Of a stretch of DNA of 15,463 nt, positions 1 to 7,384 are shown piece after piece (positions within the stretch are counted from its first letter, which is position 1; the number at the start of each line of letters is the position of its first letter). The DNA is taken from the NCBI GenBank assembly GCA_039029915.1, contig JBCCFD010000153.1, positions 1 through 15,463 of the forward strand. The letters are read 5' to 3'. This DNA is from QQUD01 sp039029915 (lineage in GTDB: Bacteria; Chloroflexota; Anaerolineae; Promineifilales; Promineifilaceae). The translations under genes were made by a program, and so were the position numbers. A model generated the notes under the pieces. That model made no database searches and was not told the DNA's origin. It saw only the letters and a program-made list of their open reading frames with translations.

Positions 1-1048
1 CAACGTCGTCCGCTTTGGCGCGCTCAACAAACCCTTCTACCCTTGCCAATTGCCGTTCAGAAATGAGAGGGCCCATATTCGTATCTGGCAGACGTGGATC
101 GCCCACGTTTAGTTGAGTCACTTGGGCTAATACGCGTTCGAGCAGAGCGTCTGCGATACCTTTTTCAACCAATATTCTGGTGCCCGCAAGGCAAACTTGG
201 CCCGAATGTGTGTATTGACGAACGATGCCAGCTGCTGCCAAATCAAGATCGGCATCGGCAAAAACAATAAAGGGGGATTTGCCGCCAAGCTCAAAACTGC
301 ACGGGGTAAGATTGTCTGCTGCGGAACGCGCAATCGCTTTAGCCGCATTGGGAGAGCCTGTGAAGCTGATACGGGCAATGTCTGGATGTGCTACCAGAGC
401 GGCTCCCGTTTCTGCATCCCCGTTGATAAGATTGACGACACCGGCTGGAATGCCAGCTTGATGTGCTAAATCCATTAATAATGAGCAGCTCATTGGAGCA
501 AGATCGGGTGGCTTAACCACCACTGTGTTGCCAGCTGCCAGCGCCGGACCTAATTTCCAAGAGGTTAACATGAGCGGGGCGTTAAACGGTGTAATCAAGG
601 CCGACACACCTGACGGTTGATACCGTATTAGATCATTATTTTTACCACCTTCAGCCTTATGCCCCACCATTTTTAAGGCCCAGTCTGCAAAAAATGAGAT
701 ATTTTGGGCGGCTCGTGGCCCGACTCGTCCCGTGATGGCTTTTCGTAAATTGCCGGTATCAGTGCTCTCGATAATGGCAAAATCGTCGATGTGGGCTTTG
801 ATTCGCTCAGCATAGCTGTGCAGAATAGGTTGCCGTCCTTCTGGTCCCAATGCGGCCCATGCCGGAAACGCATCATGCGCAGCCTGAACAGCTTGCTCAA
901 CGATCTCATCATTTGCTTTGTCTATTTCACCGATCGGTTTGTTTGTGATTGGCGTTCGCAGCTCAATTTTGCTTTTTGATTCGACTCGCTTGCCGTTGAT
1001 GAAGTGATGAGGGGAGATTGCTACTGATTCAACTTCTATTTTTCGCAC
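1..1048 (-). CDS. Aldehyde dehydrogenase, NAD(P)-dependent (3'-truncated by window edge)
   Basis: This should oxidise an aldehyde to the carboxylic acid with NAD(P)+. 349 codons are present and the C-terminus runs off the left edge; the family is usually about 480-500 residues. Family residues are all visible: the PFNAP motif with the active-site Asn at about 156, VVVKPP with the cofactor-binding Lys at about 179, FELGGKSP with the general-base Glu at about 253, and GQVCLAGTR with the catalytic Cys at about 286. I chose the GTG start because AAAGGAGG lies directly upstream (1053-1060). An in-frame ATG eight codons further up (1072) lacks a ribosome site. The overall look is nearest to hydroxymuconic-semialdehyde-type dehydrogenases (HpaE-like), which would fit a catabolic locus, but the substrate is an inference. 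It has its own promoter region and is separate from the large operon. Confidence 0.93.
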   Translation of the reverse strand, partial: MRKIEVESVAISPHHFINGKRVESKSKIELRTPITNKPIGEIDKANDEIVEQAVQAAHDAFPAWAALGPEGRQPILHSYAERIKAHIDDFAIIESTDTGNLRKAITGRVGPRAAQNISFFADWALKMVGHKAEGGKNNDLIRYQPSGVSALITPFNAPLMLTSWKLGPALAAGNTVVVKPPDLAPMSCSLLMDLAHQAGIPAGVVNLINGDAETGAALVAHPDIARISFTGSPNAAKAIARSAADNLTPCSFELGGKSPFIVFADADLDLAAAGIVRQYTHSGQVCLAGTRILVEKGIADALLERVLAQVTQLNVGDPRLPDTNMGPLISERQLARVEGFVERAKADDV

Positions 1049-1074
1049 AGCGCCTCCTTTGGCTGAAAGCATAT

Positions 1075-1092
1075 TAGTTGTTGCAACAACTA
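1075..1092. promoter_or_regulatory. 18-bp perfect palindrome, probable operator for the aldehyde dehydrogenase gene
   Basis: TAGTTGTTGCAACAACTA is a perfect inverted repeat centred between 1083 and 1084, 27 bases upstream of the GTG start. It sits at or just after the transcription start expected from the proposed promoter (1100-1127), a typical repressor position. The TTGTTGCAACAA core resembles sites of MarR- or GntR-type regulators of catabolic genes, but no regulator gene is in the window, so the binding protein is unknown. Confidence 0.6.
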
Positions 1093-1099
1093 TATACTC

Positions 1100-1127
1100 A
1101 TAATATCACATTGCCATTGAAACGCAA
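1100..1127 (-). promoter_or_regulatory. Putative sigma-70 promoter of the aldehyde dehydrogenase gene
   Basis: On the minus strand TTGCGT (1122-1127) and TATTAT (1100-1105) are separated by 16 bases, a fair match to a sigma-70 promoter. The implied start near 1093 abuts the 18-bp palindrome. Confidence 0.4.
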
Positions 1128-1268
1128 AAATTGAATTAAGATTTGATTTATGGGATTTTGTGGCCCAAATGCCCAACGATAGGTGATTTCTCGTATGAAT
1201 CAACCTCTACCTAATGCGTGAATGTATGCGAATGATTCAAGCCTATGAAGCAATGGCAAATTATAAGC

Positions 1269-1308
1269 AAAAGGCTGAGGATACCCGTCAAATCGGTTAT
1301 CCTCAGCC
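1269..1308 (-). terminator. Rho-independent terminator of the secreted-protein gene
   Basis: Perfect 11-base arms GGCTGAGGATA (1273-1283) and TATCCTCAGCC (1298-1308) enclose a 14-base loop that can pair further by three bases. On the minus strand the stem is followed by TTTT (1269-1272). It lies 40 bases past the stop codon at 1349. The plus-strand side has no T tract, so it serves the minus-strand gene. Nothing else that looks like a gene was found in 1049-1348. Confidence 0.8.
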
Positions 1309-1348
1309 AATAGTTGATTACATTTCTCGTGTCGTTTTACGTCTCTAA

Positions 1349-3001
1349 TTAGGGATTGGGTGAGTTATACACATTGAACTGTATTTGATTCGCATTACAC
1401 TCGGGCTGATAATATCGGCCATCGTCGGGCGTACCCGTTAGTCTGTCCATGTAGTAGGTGGCCCAGCCGATCTTGTTATTGCCTAGCGGGACCATCTGAT
1501 CAAGTTCTCCCCAGGCCACATCTTCTAATAACCAGGCGCGCCCAACCGTTTGACCGTTAGCGTCGATTTCCTGAACCCAATATTCCTGAGGGAAAAACAG
1601 TAACCAACGAAGTTCAAAATGATAATCGAACCAACTGGCATTAGCCGGCATCTTGCCATATCCCAGTAGGTAATTGCCATTTTCTAAGGGCACTAATTGT
1701 GGATAGGAAACATAGTACGGGGAGGCGGAGACAATCCAATTCACATTACCTGCCAAATTGCCGGCCTGATCAAACCTTGCTAAACCAATTTCGGTTGGTG
1801 GCATAGCGCGAATCGCTCCGTCATCATCTCCATACGAAAGAACATCAGGGATTCCCACCACGATACCAATCCAGCCGCCGTCTGCTAATGGGTGTAGAGG
1901 CCCAGGGCCTCCCTTCATCTGGGTGCGGTGGCGTTGCAAGAGTAAAAAGTTTGGGTTCTCTGTTGTTTCGGTCGTAAAACTGATTGATCCATAGCGGCCA
2001 GCCCCGAGGTTGTTATAGTCAGTCCCGCATAAAAGACCGTATTCTTGTGTGCTTGGATTATAGCTAGGGCGATTATAAATAGTATGGCCTGTGCCACAGG
2101 ACCAATCCCAGCCGCGGCTTGCATCTAAAGTATAGGTATCTCGGTCCACAACGGTAAAGCTATCAGCCTCATGACCACCGCGCGTTGATTTGAGCGCAAT
2201 CCCATAGGTGTTGTCATTTTCACCGTAAACAAGGCTGTACTGACCGTACTCCCAGCCGCCAATGCCCTGATGAACGATATATTTTGCTGGTTCGCTTTGA
2301 ATATCACCATTGGTCCATTCATACAGCCACATTTCATCCTGACCCTCATCCTTTAACCAGTTATCCGGATTAGGGTGGGTCGCCACGATGTCTTTATCAT
2401 AGTCAGTTCTGCCAGAGTCGGTTCGACATAGGGCGGCAACGATGTTGCAACTATTGCTTGTATCAATGCCAATCATTTCTTCACATTCAGGGAAGTGACG
2501 TTCCTGAACAACATTTAGCGTATTTGATGTGGGGTCTAATATGGTCTGCATAATCATCCCCGATTGATTGTTGAACGGCTCATCCGGCTCGTTTGGATCT
2601 GTTTGGGCTAAAGTGAAGGAGGCGAACATGGTGGGCGCATTTGAGCCGATGTTGCAGGCGCTAAAATGCATGCTTTGTGGGTGGATTCCTCGGGCTAAGT
2701 TATCCATCGTCATGCGCGTTGTGTAACTATGTTCACAGGAAAGCGGGTCATTACCCGGAACATCAATAATCGTTGAGTTAATTAAGCCCGGTGGCGCAAT
2801 ATTGGGGTTGAAGTTGTCGTAAATAGCCGGTAAATATGTTGCTGGAGAGACACCAGCACTTTCCTGATTCCCCGTAGCGGTTTCAGTATCAACGGTTTGT
2901 CCGTGACCAAATACTCTTTTGTCAATATCAACTCTCACAACTGCCAAGATTAAGATGCTTAGCATCATCAGATAACACAGCTTATTGATCTTTAAGTACA
3001 T
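1349..3001 (-). CDS. Secreted or membrane-anchored protein of unknown function
   Basis: I do not recognise this 550-residue protein. Residues 1-25 are a short basic start followed by a hydrophobic segment (about 10-23), so it is exported or anchored; no clean signal-peptidase site or lipobox is visible. A linker with YLPAIYDNF at about 57-65 resembles the YLP-type linkers often seen after signal sequences in Chloroflexota surface proteins. The rest is rich in Gly, Asp, Asn, Trp and Tyr, with several Cys. Short recurring strand-like units such as PLENGNYLLGYGK and PLGNNKIGWATYY suggest a beta-propeller-like fold, which is inference. The ATG start is supported by AAAGGTGA just upstream. It is flanked by terminators on both sides and so is transcribed separately from the catabolic operon. 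Confidence 0.85.
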   Translation of the reverse strand: MYLKINKLCYLMMLSILILAVVRVDIDKRVFGHGQTVDTETATGNQESAGVSPATYLPAIYDNFNPNIAPPGLINSTIIDVPGNDPLSCEHSYTTRMTMDNLARGIHPQSMHFSACNIGSNAPTMFASFTLAQTDPNEPDEPFNNQSGMIMQTILDPTSNTLNVVQERHFPECEEMIGIDTSNSCNIVAALCRTDSGRTDYDKDIVATHPNPDNWLKDEGQDEMWLYEWTNGDIQSEPAKYIVHQGIGGWEYGQYSLVYGENDNTYGIALKSTRGGHEADSFTVVDRDTYTLDASRGWDWSCGTGHTIYNRPSYNPSTQEYGLLCGTDYNNLGAGRYGSISFTTETTENPNFLLLQRHRTQMKGGPGPLHPLADGGWIGIVVGIPDVLSYGDDDGAIRAMPPTEIGLARFDQAGNLAGNVNWIVSASPYYVSYPQLVPLENGNYLLGYGKMPANASWFDYHFELRWLLFFPQEYWVQEIDANGQTVGRAWLLEDVAWGELDQMVPLGNNKIGWATYYMDRLTGTPDDGRYYQPECNANQIQFNVYNSPNP

Positions 3002-3338
3002 GATTCACCTTTTTGTATTGATTGATTGAATATAGGATTTTTAAGGCTGCATAATTTCCCACGTACAGCCTTATTACTTTGTTACCAAATTTTTTTAAAT
3101 ACTTCTTCTCTGGAAAAATTTAAAATTTCTTATGAAACGAAGTAATTATCTTTTCAACCCTATCGTTCTTTATGGTTGACTGTTGAGGTGTTTAAACTAA
3201 GCTGACGATTCTTCACTTTCCTTTTTGCTACGCTACAAGCACTTTTAATCTCCAAATCGTATTCAGCTCAGCGATTGGATTTCTGACAGTCACACTACAA
3301 ATTGATTATGAATACAAAAAAGCAGGTAAAAAACAAAA
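3002..3338. other. AT-rich intergenic region upstream of the secreted-protein gene
   Basis: About 340 bases lie between the operon terminator and the start of the secreted protein. The middle part (about 3085-3135) is very AT-rich and probably carries the promoter of the secreted-protein gene, but no convincing -35/-10 pair stands out. I see no RNA gene and no plausible small reading frame. Confidence 0.5.
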
Positions 3339-3360
3339 GACCGCCTGTAATGAGGCGGCC
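3325..3360 (-). terminator. Strong Rho-independent terminator ending the catabolic operon
   Basis: On the minus strand an 8-bp stem (GGCCGCCT / AGGCGGTC, one G-U pair, six-base loop) is followed by TTTTGTTTTTT. It lies about 80 bases past the stop of the last gene in the operon. A copy of the repeated octamer ACGGCCGT lies between the gene end and the stem (3383-3390). Confidence 0.88.
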
Positions 3361-3438
3361 AGCAAAAGAAATTTATGGGAAAACGGCCGTTTATGGATTA
3401 AAATATTTGATTACTAAATTAGGGCAATGATGGTTAGC

Positions 3439-4029
3439 TCACCCAAGAATCTCCGTTTGAAAAATTGCCTTTGCAGAAGCAAGGGAAGCTGCGCCTAACG
3501 CTTTGGCCGCCTCCGTAAATAGAAACCCCTCCCGTTCATTTTCCACTTTATAAATGTATTGCCCGGGGGTGATATGATGCCATTCACAAGACACTGCCAC
3601 ACCAACAGCAGAAAACCGCCACAGCTTATCAGCGTCCTTCACTAGGCTGTCATTGAGCGATAAGGCATCCAATCGCGTGTCGTGACCATCAATAATGGTG
3701 CAAATTTCATTAATTTTGTCGGTTGGTAAGATTGCCAACTGCCCCAAAATCTCACGAGCCATCCGAGCGCCTTCTTTCTCATGCTGAATACGAACATCTG
3801 TAACCAGCTTTTTAAAAGCGGTGCCAAACAACTCATTTTGATCAACGGCTGCCCAGCCAATATCATGAAGCAGGGCAGCCAGGGTAACGACCTCAGGATC
3901 ACAGTCTGGGTGCATGACTGCCAGCTGATTAGCAAAGTCATAGACAACAGGAATATGTACATCGTTGCGGCGAAATCGCATATATGGTTCGGCAGCTTCC
4001 CAAACGGCCGTATGATCAAAAATTGTCAT
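3439..4029 (-). CDS. HD-domain phosphohydrolase-like protein
   Basis: This 196-residue protein has the metal-binding pattern of the HD superfamily: His at 25 (DVHIPVVYDFA), the paired His55-Asp56 in AALLHDIGW, His83 in the QHEKEG helix, His116 in IIDGHDTR, and a distal Asp in VKDADKLWR (132-134). HD proteins of this size usually hydrolyse phosphate esters or nucleotides. The actual substrate is unknown and a link to the pathway is only inferred from position. GGAG stands five bases before the ATG. The gene closes the operon, separated from the VOC gene by 118 bases that hold a stem-loop, and a terminator follows it. Confidence 0.85.
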   Translation of the reverse strand: MTIFDHTAVWEAAEPYMRFRRNDVHIPVVYDFANQLAVMHPDCDPEVVTLAALLHDIGWAAVDQNELFGTAFKKLVTDVRIQHEKEGARMAREILGQLAILPTDKINEICTIIDGHDTRLDALSLNDSLVKDADKLWRFSAVGVAVSCEWHHITPGQYIYKVENEREGFLFTEAAKALGAASLASAKAIFQTEILG

Positions 4030-4102
4030 TGGTTCTCCACGAGTGTTTTGACAAACTTCTTTTGCCGGACTAATTAATCCAAACCGGTTGTCAAAACCTC
4101 AG

Positions 4103-4146
4103 GTTCCGCCGTCGCTTGCAATCCGGCAATCTTTGTTGGGCGGAAC
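4103..4146. repeat. Inverted repeat / stem-loop between the VOC and HD genes
   Basis: GTTCCGCC (4103-4110) and GGCGGAAC (4139-4146) are perfect 8-base arms around 28 bases. Inside, TTGC/GCAA (4116-4119 and 4126-4129) gives a second small stem. It begins two bases after the VOC stop codon and has no T tract on the minus strand directly after it. An mRNA-processing or partial-attenuation role is therefore likelier than a full terminator. A TTGACA follows it on the minus strand, without a good -10. Confidence 0.45.
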
Positions 4147-4147
4147 A

Positions 4148-4591
4148 CTAGTCCAGCAATGCGCCTCTTACCTGGGCCTCTTCATTGCTGTGCGTCATCT
4201 CAAAAAGCTCAACCTGATACCCATCTGGGTCCTGCAGGTAAATTTGGGTGGCTCCTAAACCACGCACATAAGGCCCCCCTACAATGTTTATATTCATTGA
4301 TTTTGCCCGTTCCATAAACGCATCCAAATCATTGACTTCAAAAGCAAAATGGGTGCTCAATCCCCCAGATTTTCCCACACCGGGATCGGGGATGCCCGAT
4401 TCAGAGGTGGTATCCTTTGAAAGAATAACGTGGATTTGACCCTGATTTTCTGTTTCAAACCAAGCCCCTTCAAACATAAAATTACTTGGACGAGGTACTT
4501 CTGTCATTCCTAAAAATCCAAGGTAGAATACCCGAGTTTTCTCTAGGTCTTCTACCACAATTCCCATATGATTAAGCGCTTTAATTTTCAT
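4148..4591 (-). CDS. VOC-superfamily metalloprotein (glyoxalase/extradiol dioxygenase-like)
   Basis: This 147-residue, single-module-pair VOC protein has the usual beta-alpha-beta-beta-beta layout twice. The expected metal-site residues are His8 (NHMGIVVEDLEKT), His54 (QIHVIL), His81 (STHFAFEV) and Glu128 (YQVELFE). The segment IYLQDPDGYQVELFE is typical of the family. Members are isomerases, lyases, dioxygenases or epimerases such as methylmalonyl-CoA epimerase, so the reaction cannot be fixed from sequence. It starts four bases after the stop of the AhpD-like selenoprotein with no strong ribosome site, which suggests translational coupling. Confidence 0.9.
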   Translation of the reverse strand: MKIKALNHMGIVVEDLEKTRVFYLGFLGMTEVPRPSNFMFEGAWFETENQGQIHVILSKDTTSESGIPDPGVGKSGGLSTHFAFEVNDLDAFMERAKSMNINIVGGPYVRGLGATQIYLQDPDGYQVELFEMTHSNEEAQVRGALLD

Positions 4592-4595
4592 GATT

Positions 4596-5159
4596 TTAGT
4601 TTACCCAATCTTGCTCAAGGGGCACACCTAGGCCGTTGGTCAGGCGATTAAAATAATTAAAACAGGCCACTACTTCCACAATGTCGTGAATCTCGACATC
4701 ATCAAAGCCAGTGTTGCGTAACAGTTGAATATCTGCTTCAGTCATGCTGGCTGGATGTCTTGTTAGCTTGACGGCAAATTCAAGCATGGCACTGTCTTTG
4801 GGGTCAAGATTGAGTGACCGGAAGCCGGAAGAAAGACCCTCGGTTAATGCTTCAATGTCCCACTCTTTATGGCGCTCAGCCCGGAGCGCTTCACCGTGTG
4901 ACTTAATTCAATATAAACAGCCATTTTCAACAGACACAACGATGGCAATCATTTCCCGCTGTGCCCGTGTCAAGGGAGATGCTTCTGATTTCATGATATC
5001 AGCGTACCAGACGTTTGTAGCGCGCATTGTGCTAGGACGGACACTCTGAATTTGCATCACCTGTTTGATCTTGGGGCGCTTTTTTAGGACCGCATCATAC
5101 AGTCGCTTTAATTCACCTGTAGCTTTACTGGGGTCGATTACTTTTATCCACGCCATCAT
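4596..5159 (-). CDS. AhpD-like / peroxidase-related protein with selenocysteine at an in-frame TGA (CxxU)
   Basis: Read through one TGA (4908-4910) this is a 187-residue protein of the carboxymuconolactone decarboxylase/AhpD superfamily, close to the uncharacterised peroxidase-related group. Residues 1-83 end in VENGCLY, where relatives read NGC-x-Y-C-x-x-H-H-G. The TGA is codon 84, so Cys81 and position 84 form C-x-x-U. Downstream the same frame continues with family sequence: SHGEALRAERH, LDPKDSAMLEFAVKLT, TGFDDVEIHDIVEVVACFNYFNRL. No frameshift is needed. A SECIS-like stem-loop follows the TGA. AhpD proteins are thiol peroxidases or disulfide reductases; Sec would be the attacking residue. 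The start (MMAWIKVIDP) overlaps no gene and lies directly after the epimerase stop. The alternative is a nonsense mutation, which I think less likely. Confidence 0.85.
4869..4894 (-). promoter_or_regulatory. Putative bacterial SECIS element for Sec insertion
   Basis: On the minus strand the arms GCGCTC (4884-4889) and GAGCGC (4872-4877) form a perfect 6-bp stem with apical loop CGGGCT. Below a two-base AA bulge three more pairs form (GTG with CAT, one G-U). The loop begins 24 bases after the TGA and has G among its first two bases. Both points agree with the published description of bacterial SECIS elements (apical loop roughly 16-37 bases after UGA, G in the first two loop positions). It lies inside the coding sequence, as bacterial SECIS elements do. 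Confidence 0.75.
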
Positions 5160-6011
5160 CTAATCGCTCAGTAATTTTTTCAAAAATGCCAACCCATTTT
5201 CTGCTAAGGCGTCTTGGCTTGGTTCGAAGGGCCGCCAAATGGCAGCAGCTCTAGCAATCGATTTGACCTGATTTGTAAATGATTCGATGACGATTGGTCC
5301 GTCAAAATTAATATCTTTCAAGGCTTGAGCGACCTCATCCCACGTGACGTTGCCGCTCCCCGGCGCGCCACGATCATTTTCGCAGCTGTGGAAGTGGGCT
5401 AAGCGATTGCCCGTCGCACGGATGGCGTCTCCCAATGATTTTTCCTCAATGTTCATGTGGAAGCTGTCGAGCATGATTTTGCATGAGGGATGGTCTACAT
5501 GGTCAATGATTTCGATGGTCTGAACGGCCGTATTTAAAAAGCTCGTTTCAAATCGATTGAGCGGTTCAACGCACAGGGTGACGCCTTTGTCGCCCGCGTA
5601 GCTGGCTAGCTCTTTTAGCTGTTTGACTAAGCGATCGCTGTCTCGTTTACGGCCGTTTTCCGTTTGCTCCCAAACGCGCCCCACGGCTGAATACATTGGC
5701 CCAACTAAATTACTGGCTCCAACAACTGCACATGCCTCAATGCAGTGTTTGAGGTAGGCCATCCCGTTCTGCTGAATCGCGGTATCCTCAATAATCAAAT
5801 CCCGATCTGGCCCCATCGCTGCCGTGATGGCCACATCCATATCGTGAAATTTTAAAATATCAGCCGCTTTTGCATAATCGATTAAGCGAGTGTCCTCGAT
5901 AGCAAACTCAATCAGGTCGAATCCCATCGATTTAACTTTGAGGACATATTCTTCAAACAGATCTGTTGTTGTGGGCGAGATCCAAACCCATGTGTTGACC
6001 CCAAATTTCAT
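5160..6011 (-). CDS. Sugar epimerase/isomerase-like TIM-barrel protein (tagatose/psicose 3-epimerase family)
   Basis: At 283 residues this matches the length of ketose 3-epimerases. The divalent-metal ligands of that family are in place: Glu149 in CVEPLNRFETSFLNT, Asp182 in MLDSFHMN, His208 in AHFHSCEN, and Glu243 in VIESF. The second catalytic-site Arg lies in ENDRGAPGSG. The family interconverts ketoses at C3 or acts as hydroxypyruvate- or inosose-type isomerases. Within this operon the true substrate may be a hydroxy-keto intermediate rather than a sugar. The stop abuts the start of the AhpD-like gene. The gene holds two copies of the ACGGCCGT octamer (5524 and 5649). Confidence 0.9.
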   Translation of the reverse strand: MKFGVNTWVWISPTTTDLFEEYVLKVKSMGFDLIEFAIEDTRLIDYAKAADILKFHDMDVAITAAMGPDRDLIIEDTAIQQNGMAYLKHCIEACAVVGASNLVGPMYSAVGRVWEQTENGRKRDSDRLVKQLKELASYAGDKGVTLCVEPLNRFETSFLNTAVQTIEIIDHVDHPSCKIMLDSFHMNIEEKSLGDAIRATGNRLAHFHSCENDRGAPGSGNVTWDEVAQALKDINFDGPIVIESFTNQVKSIARAAAIWRPFEPSQDALAENGLAFLKKLLSD

Positions 6012-6036
6012 ATCTAATCTCCCTCACGAATAACGC

Positions 6037-6906
6037 TTATTTTGGCAACTCACCTTTGCTTCGTCCGCGAAGCCCTAAAGCTTCTCGCACCTCATCAGGA
6101 TGGGCCGGTGTTAATTCAAGCTCACGAGCAATACGGACCGTGCGCTCGACTAATTGAGCATTGTTTTTGACCGGTACCCCTTTTCGGAAAAAGACATTGT
6201 CCTCCATACCAACGCGCACATTGCACCCCATCGCCATCGCTATGGTTGAAATGGGTAGCTGGGTTCGGCCCATTGAACTGACATTGCAGTAGCTTTCGCT
6301 GGGTAAACGGCGCACGGCTTCGATTAAGTTTTCGGGTGTGCCGCGCATCCCCCCTTGAGTCGGTGTGTGCATGACCAGATTGATCATGTAAGGAGGGTCA
6401 ATCATGCCAGTTTTAATAAGTAACTCAACCTCTTCAAGCATAACGAGACTGTAAACCTCAAACTCCGGCTTCACGTTTAGTTTTTTCATCCCTTCCGCAA
6501 ATTCAACGATATCTTCTCGATGATTGCTAAAAAAAACGCGCTCCCCGCGAATCCAAAAGTTAAGAATGCCCATATTCAATGAGCACATCTCAGGCTGAAT
6601 TTCAATCGTATTCATCCGTGCCCGAACAGGCAGTAGCGGGCTGCCGCCTGTGGTAAGCTGAACCACTGCATCCGTTTCTTCACATAGCACCTTATGCTGA
6701 TAAGCAAAAATATCAGTGTCCATTGAGTTGCTGCCATCAGGATTGCGGGCGTGAACATGTAAAATCGAGGCACCTGCCTTCCATGCCGCAATCCCTTGCT
6801 CAATGATTTCATCCGGTTGCTCGGGTAAATTGGGGTTCGCCTCTTTGCCATGAATGCCGCCAGTTAGAGCACAGGTAATGGCGACCTTTCCTTTTATCGA
6901 TAGCAT
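6037..6906 (-). CDS. Beta-keto acid cleavage enzyme (BKACE, DUF849)
   Basis: BKACE enzymes condense a beta-keto acid with acetyl-CoA and cleave it to acetoacetate and a new acyl-CoA; the founder, Kce, acts on 3-keto-5-aminohexanoate in lysine fermentation. This 289-residue protein shows the zinc ligands His50 and His52 (LHVHARNPDG), Glu235 in VRVGMEDN with the neighbouring catalytic Arg231, and the conserved TTGGSP loop at about 85-90. Which of the many BKACE substrates it takes cannot be told. It starts two bases after the stop of the iron-sulfur subunit and is followed by the epimerase 25 bases later, so it belongs to the same transcript. The pathway therefore probably produces a beta-keto acid after the hydroxylation step. 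Confidence 0.93.
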   Translation of the reverse strand: MLSIKGKVAITCALTGGIHGKEANPNLPEQPDEIIEQGIAAWKAGASILHVHARNPDGSNSMDTDIFAYQHKVLCEETDAVVQLTTGGSPLLPVRARMNTIEIQPEMCSLNMGILNFWIRGERVFFSNHREDIVEFAEGMKKLNVKPEFEVYSLVMLEEVELLIKTGMIDPPYMINLVMHTPTQGGMRGTPENLIEAVRRLPSESYCNVSSMGRTQLPISTIAMAMGCNVRVGMEDNVFFRKGVPVKNNAQLVERTVRIARELELTPAHPDEVREALGLRGRSKGELPK

Positions 6907-6908
6907 AA

Positions 6909-7382
6909 TTACTCGCTTTTTAGCTGTTTGCTAGCCTGTTCCACTGCTTCAACAATGTGAACATAACTGCCGCAACGACAAAGATTGCCAGCCAAATATT
7001 CTTTAATTTCTTGTCGCTCTGGGGTGGGGTTTTCATCTAAAAGCGCCCGAGTCGTTAGGATCATGCCGGGGGTGCAATAGCTGCACTGGAAGCCTAGTTT
7101 TTCAAGAAACGCTTCCTGAATGGGGTCTAGATTTTCTGGTGTGCCAAACCCTTCAATGGTGGTCACATCCTTCCCATCAAGAAGGGCGGCCATGTAAATA
7201 CAGCCGCTAATCGTTTTACCATCGACTAAAATTGTGCAGGCACCGCAAATCCCGATGCCACAGGTTGAGCGTATACTTTTCATGCCTAGCTGACGATAAA
7301 GCACATCCATCGCCAGTTCGTTGGTCTCAATTTCTGTGGCTACATCGCTACCGTTTAGCGTAAATTGAATTGTTTTTTTCAT
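6909..7382 (-). CDS. [2Fe-2S] subunit of a xanthine-oxidase-family molybdenum hydroxylase
   Basis: This is the small electron-transfer subunit (157 residues, normal length). The N-terminal plant-type ferredoxin cluster is held by Cys41, Cys46, Cys49 (CGIGICGAC) and Cys61. The C-terminal helical domain binds the second cluster by Cys100, Cys103 (QCSYCTPGM), Cys135 and Cys137 (NLCRCGSY). It passes electrons from the molybdenum subunit to FAD. The usual CGEGECGAC reads CGIGICGAC here, a mild variation that keeps the ligands. It starts two bases after the large-subunit stop; the subunit order FAD, Mo, FeS is medium-large-small. Confidence 0.96.
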   Translation of the reverse strand: MKKTIQFTLNGSDVATEIETNELAMDVLYRQLGMKSIRSTCGIGICGACTILVDGKTISGCIYMAALLDGKDVTTIEGFGTPENLDPIQEAFLEKLGFQCSYCTPGMILTTRALLDENPTPERQEIKEYLAGNLCRCGSYVHIVEAVEQASKQLKSE

Positions 7383-7384
7383 CT

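Noticed and set aside
1138..1268. Possible small gene or RNA upstream of the aldehyde dehydrogenase
   Set aside because: No reading frame with a ribosome site and no recognisable RNA fold beyond a weak hairpin near 1150-1172.
4596..4787. A separate 63-residue gene beginning at an internal ATG
   Set aside because: It is the C-terminal part of the AhpD-like protein; the frame is open and family-like from the TGA at 4908 onward, so one recoded gene is the simpler reading.
4908..5159. An 83-residue truncated AhpD-like pseudogene
   Set aside because: There is only one stop, it is TGA, it falls at the redox Cys position, and it is followed by a SECIS-like hairpin with an undamaged remainder. Decay would not be expected to give this combination.
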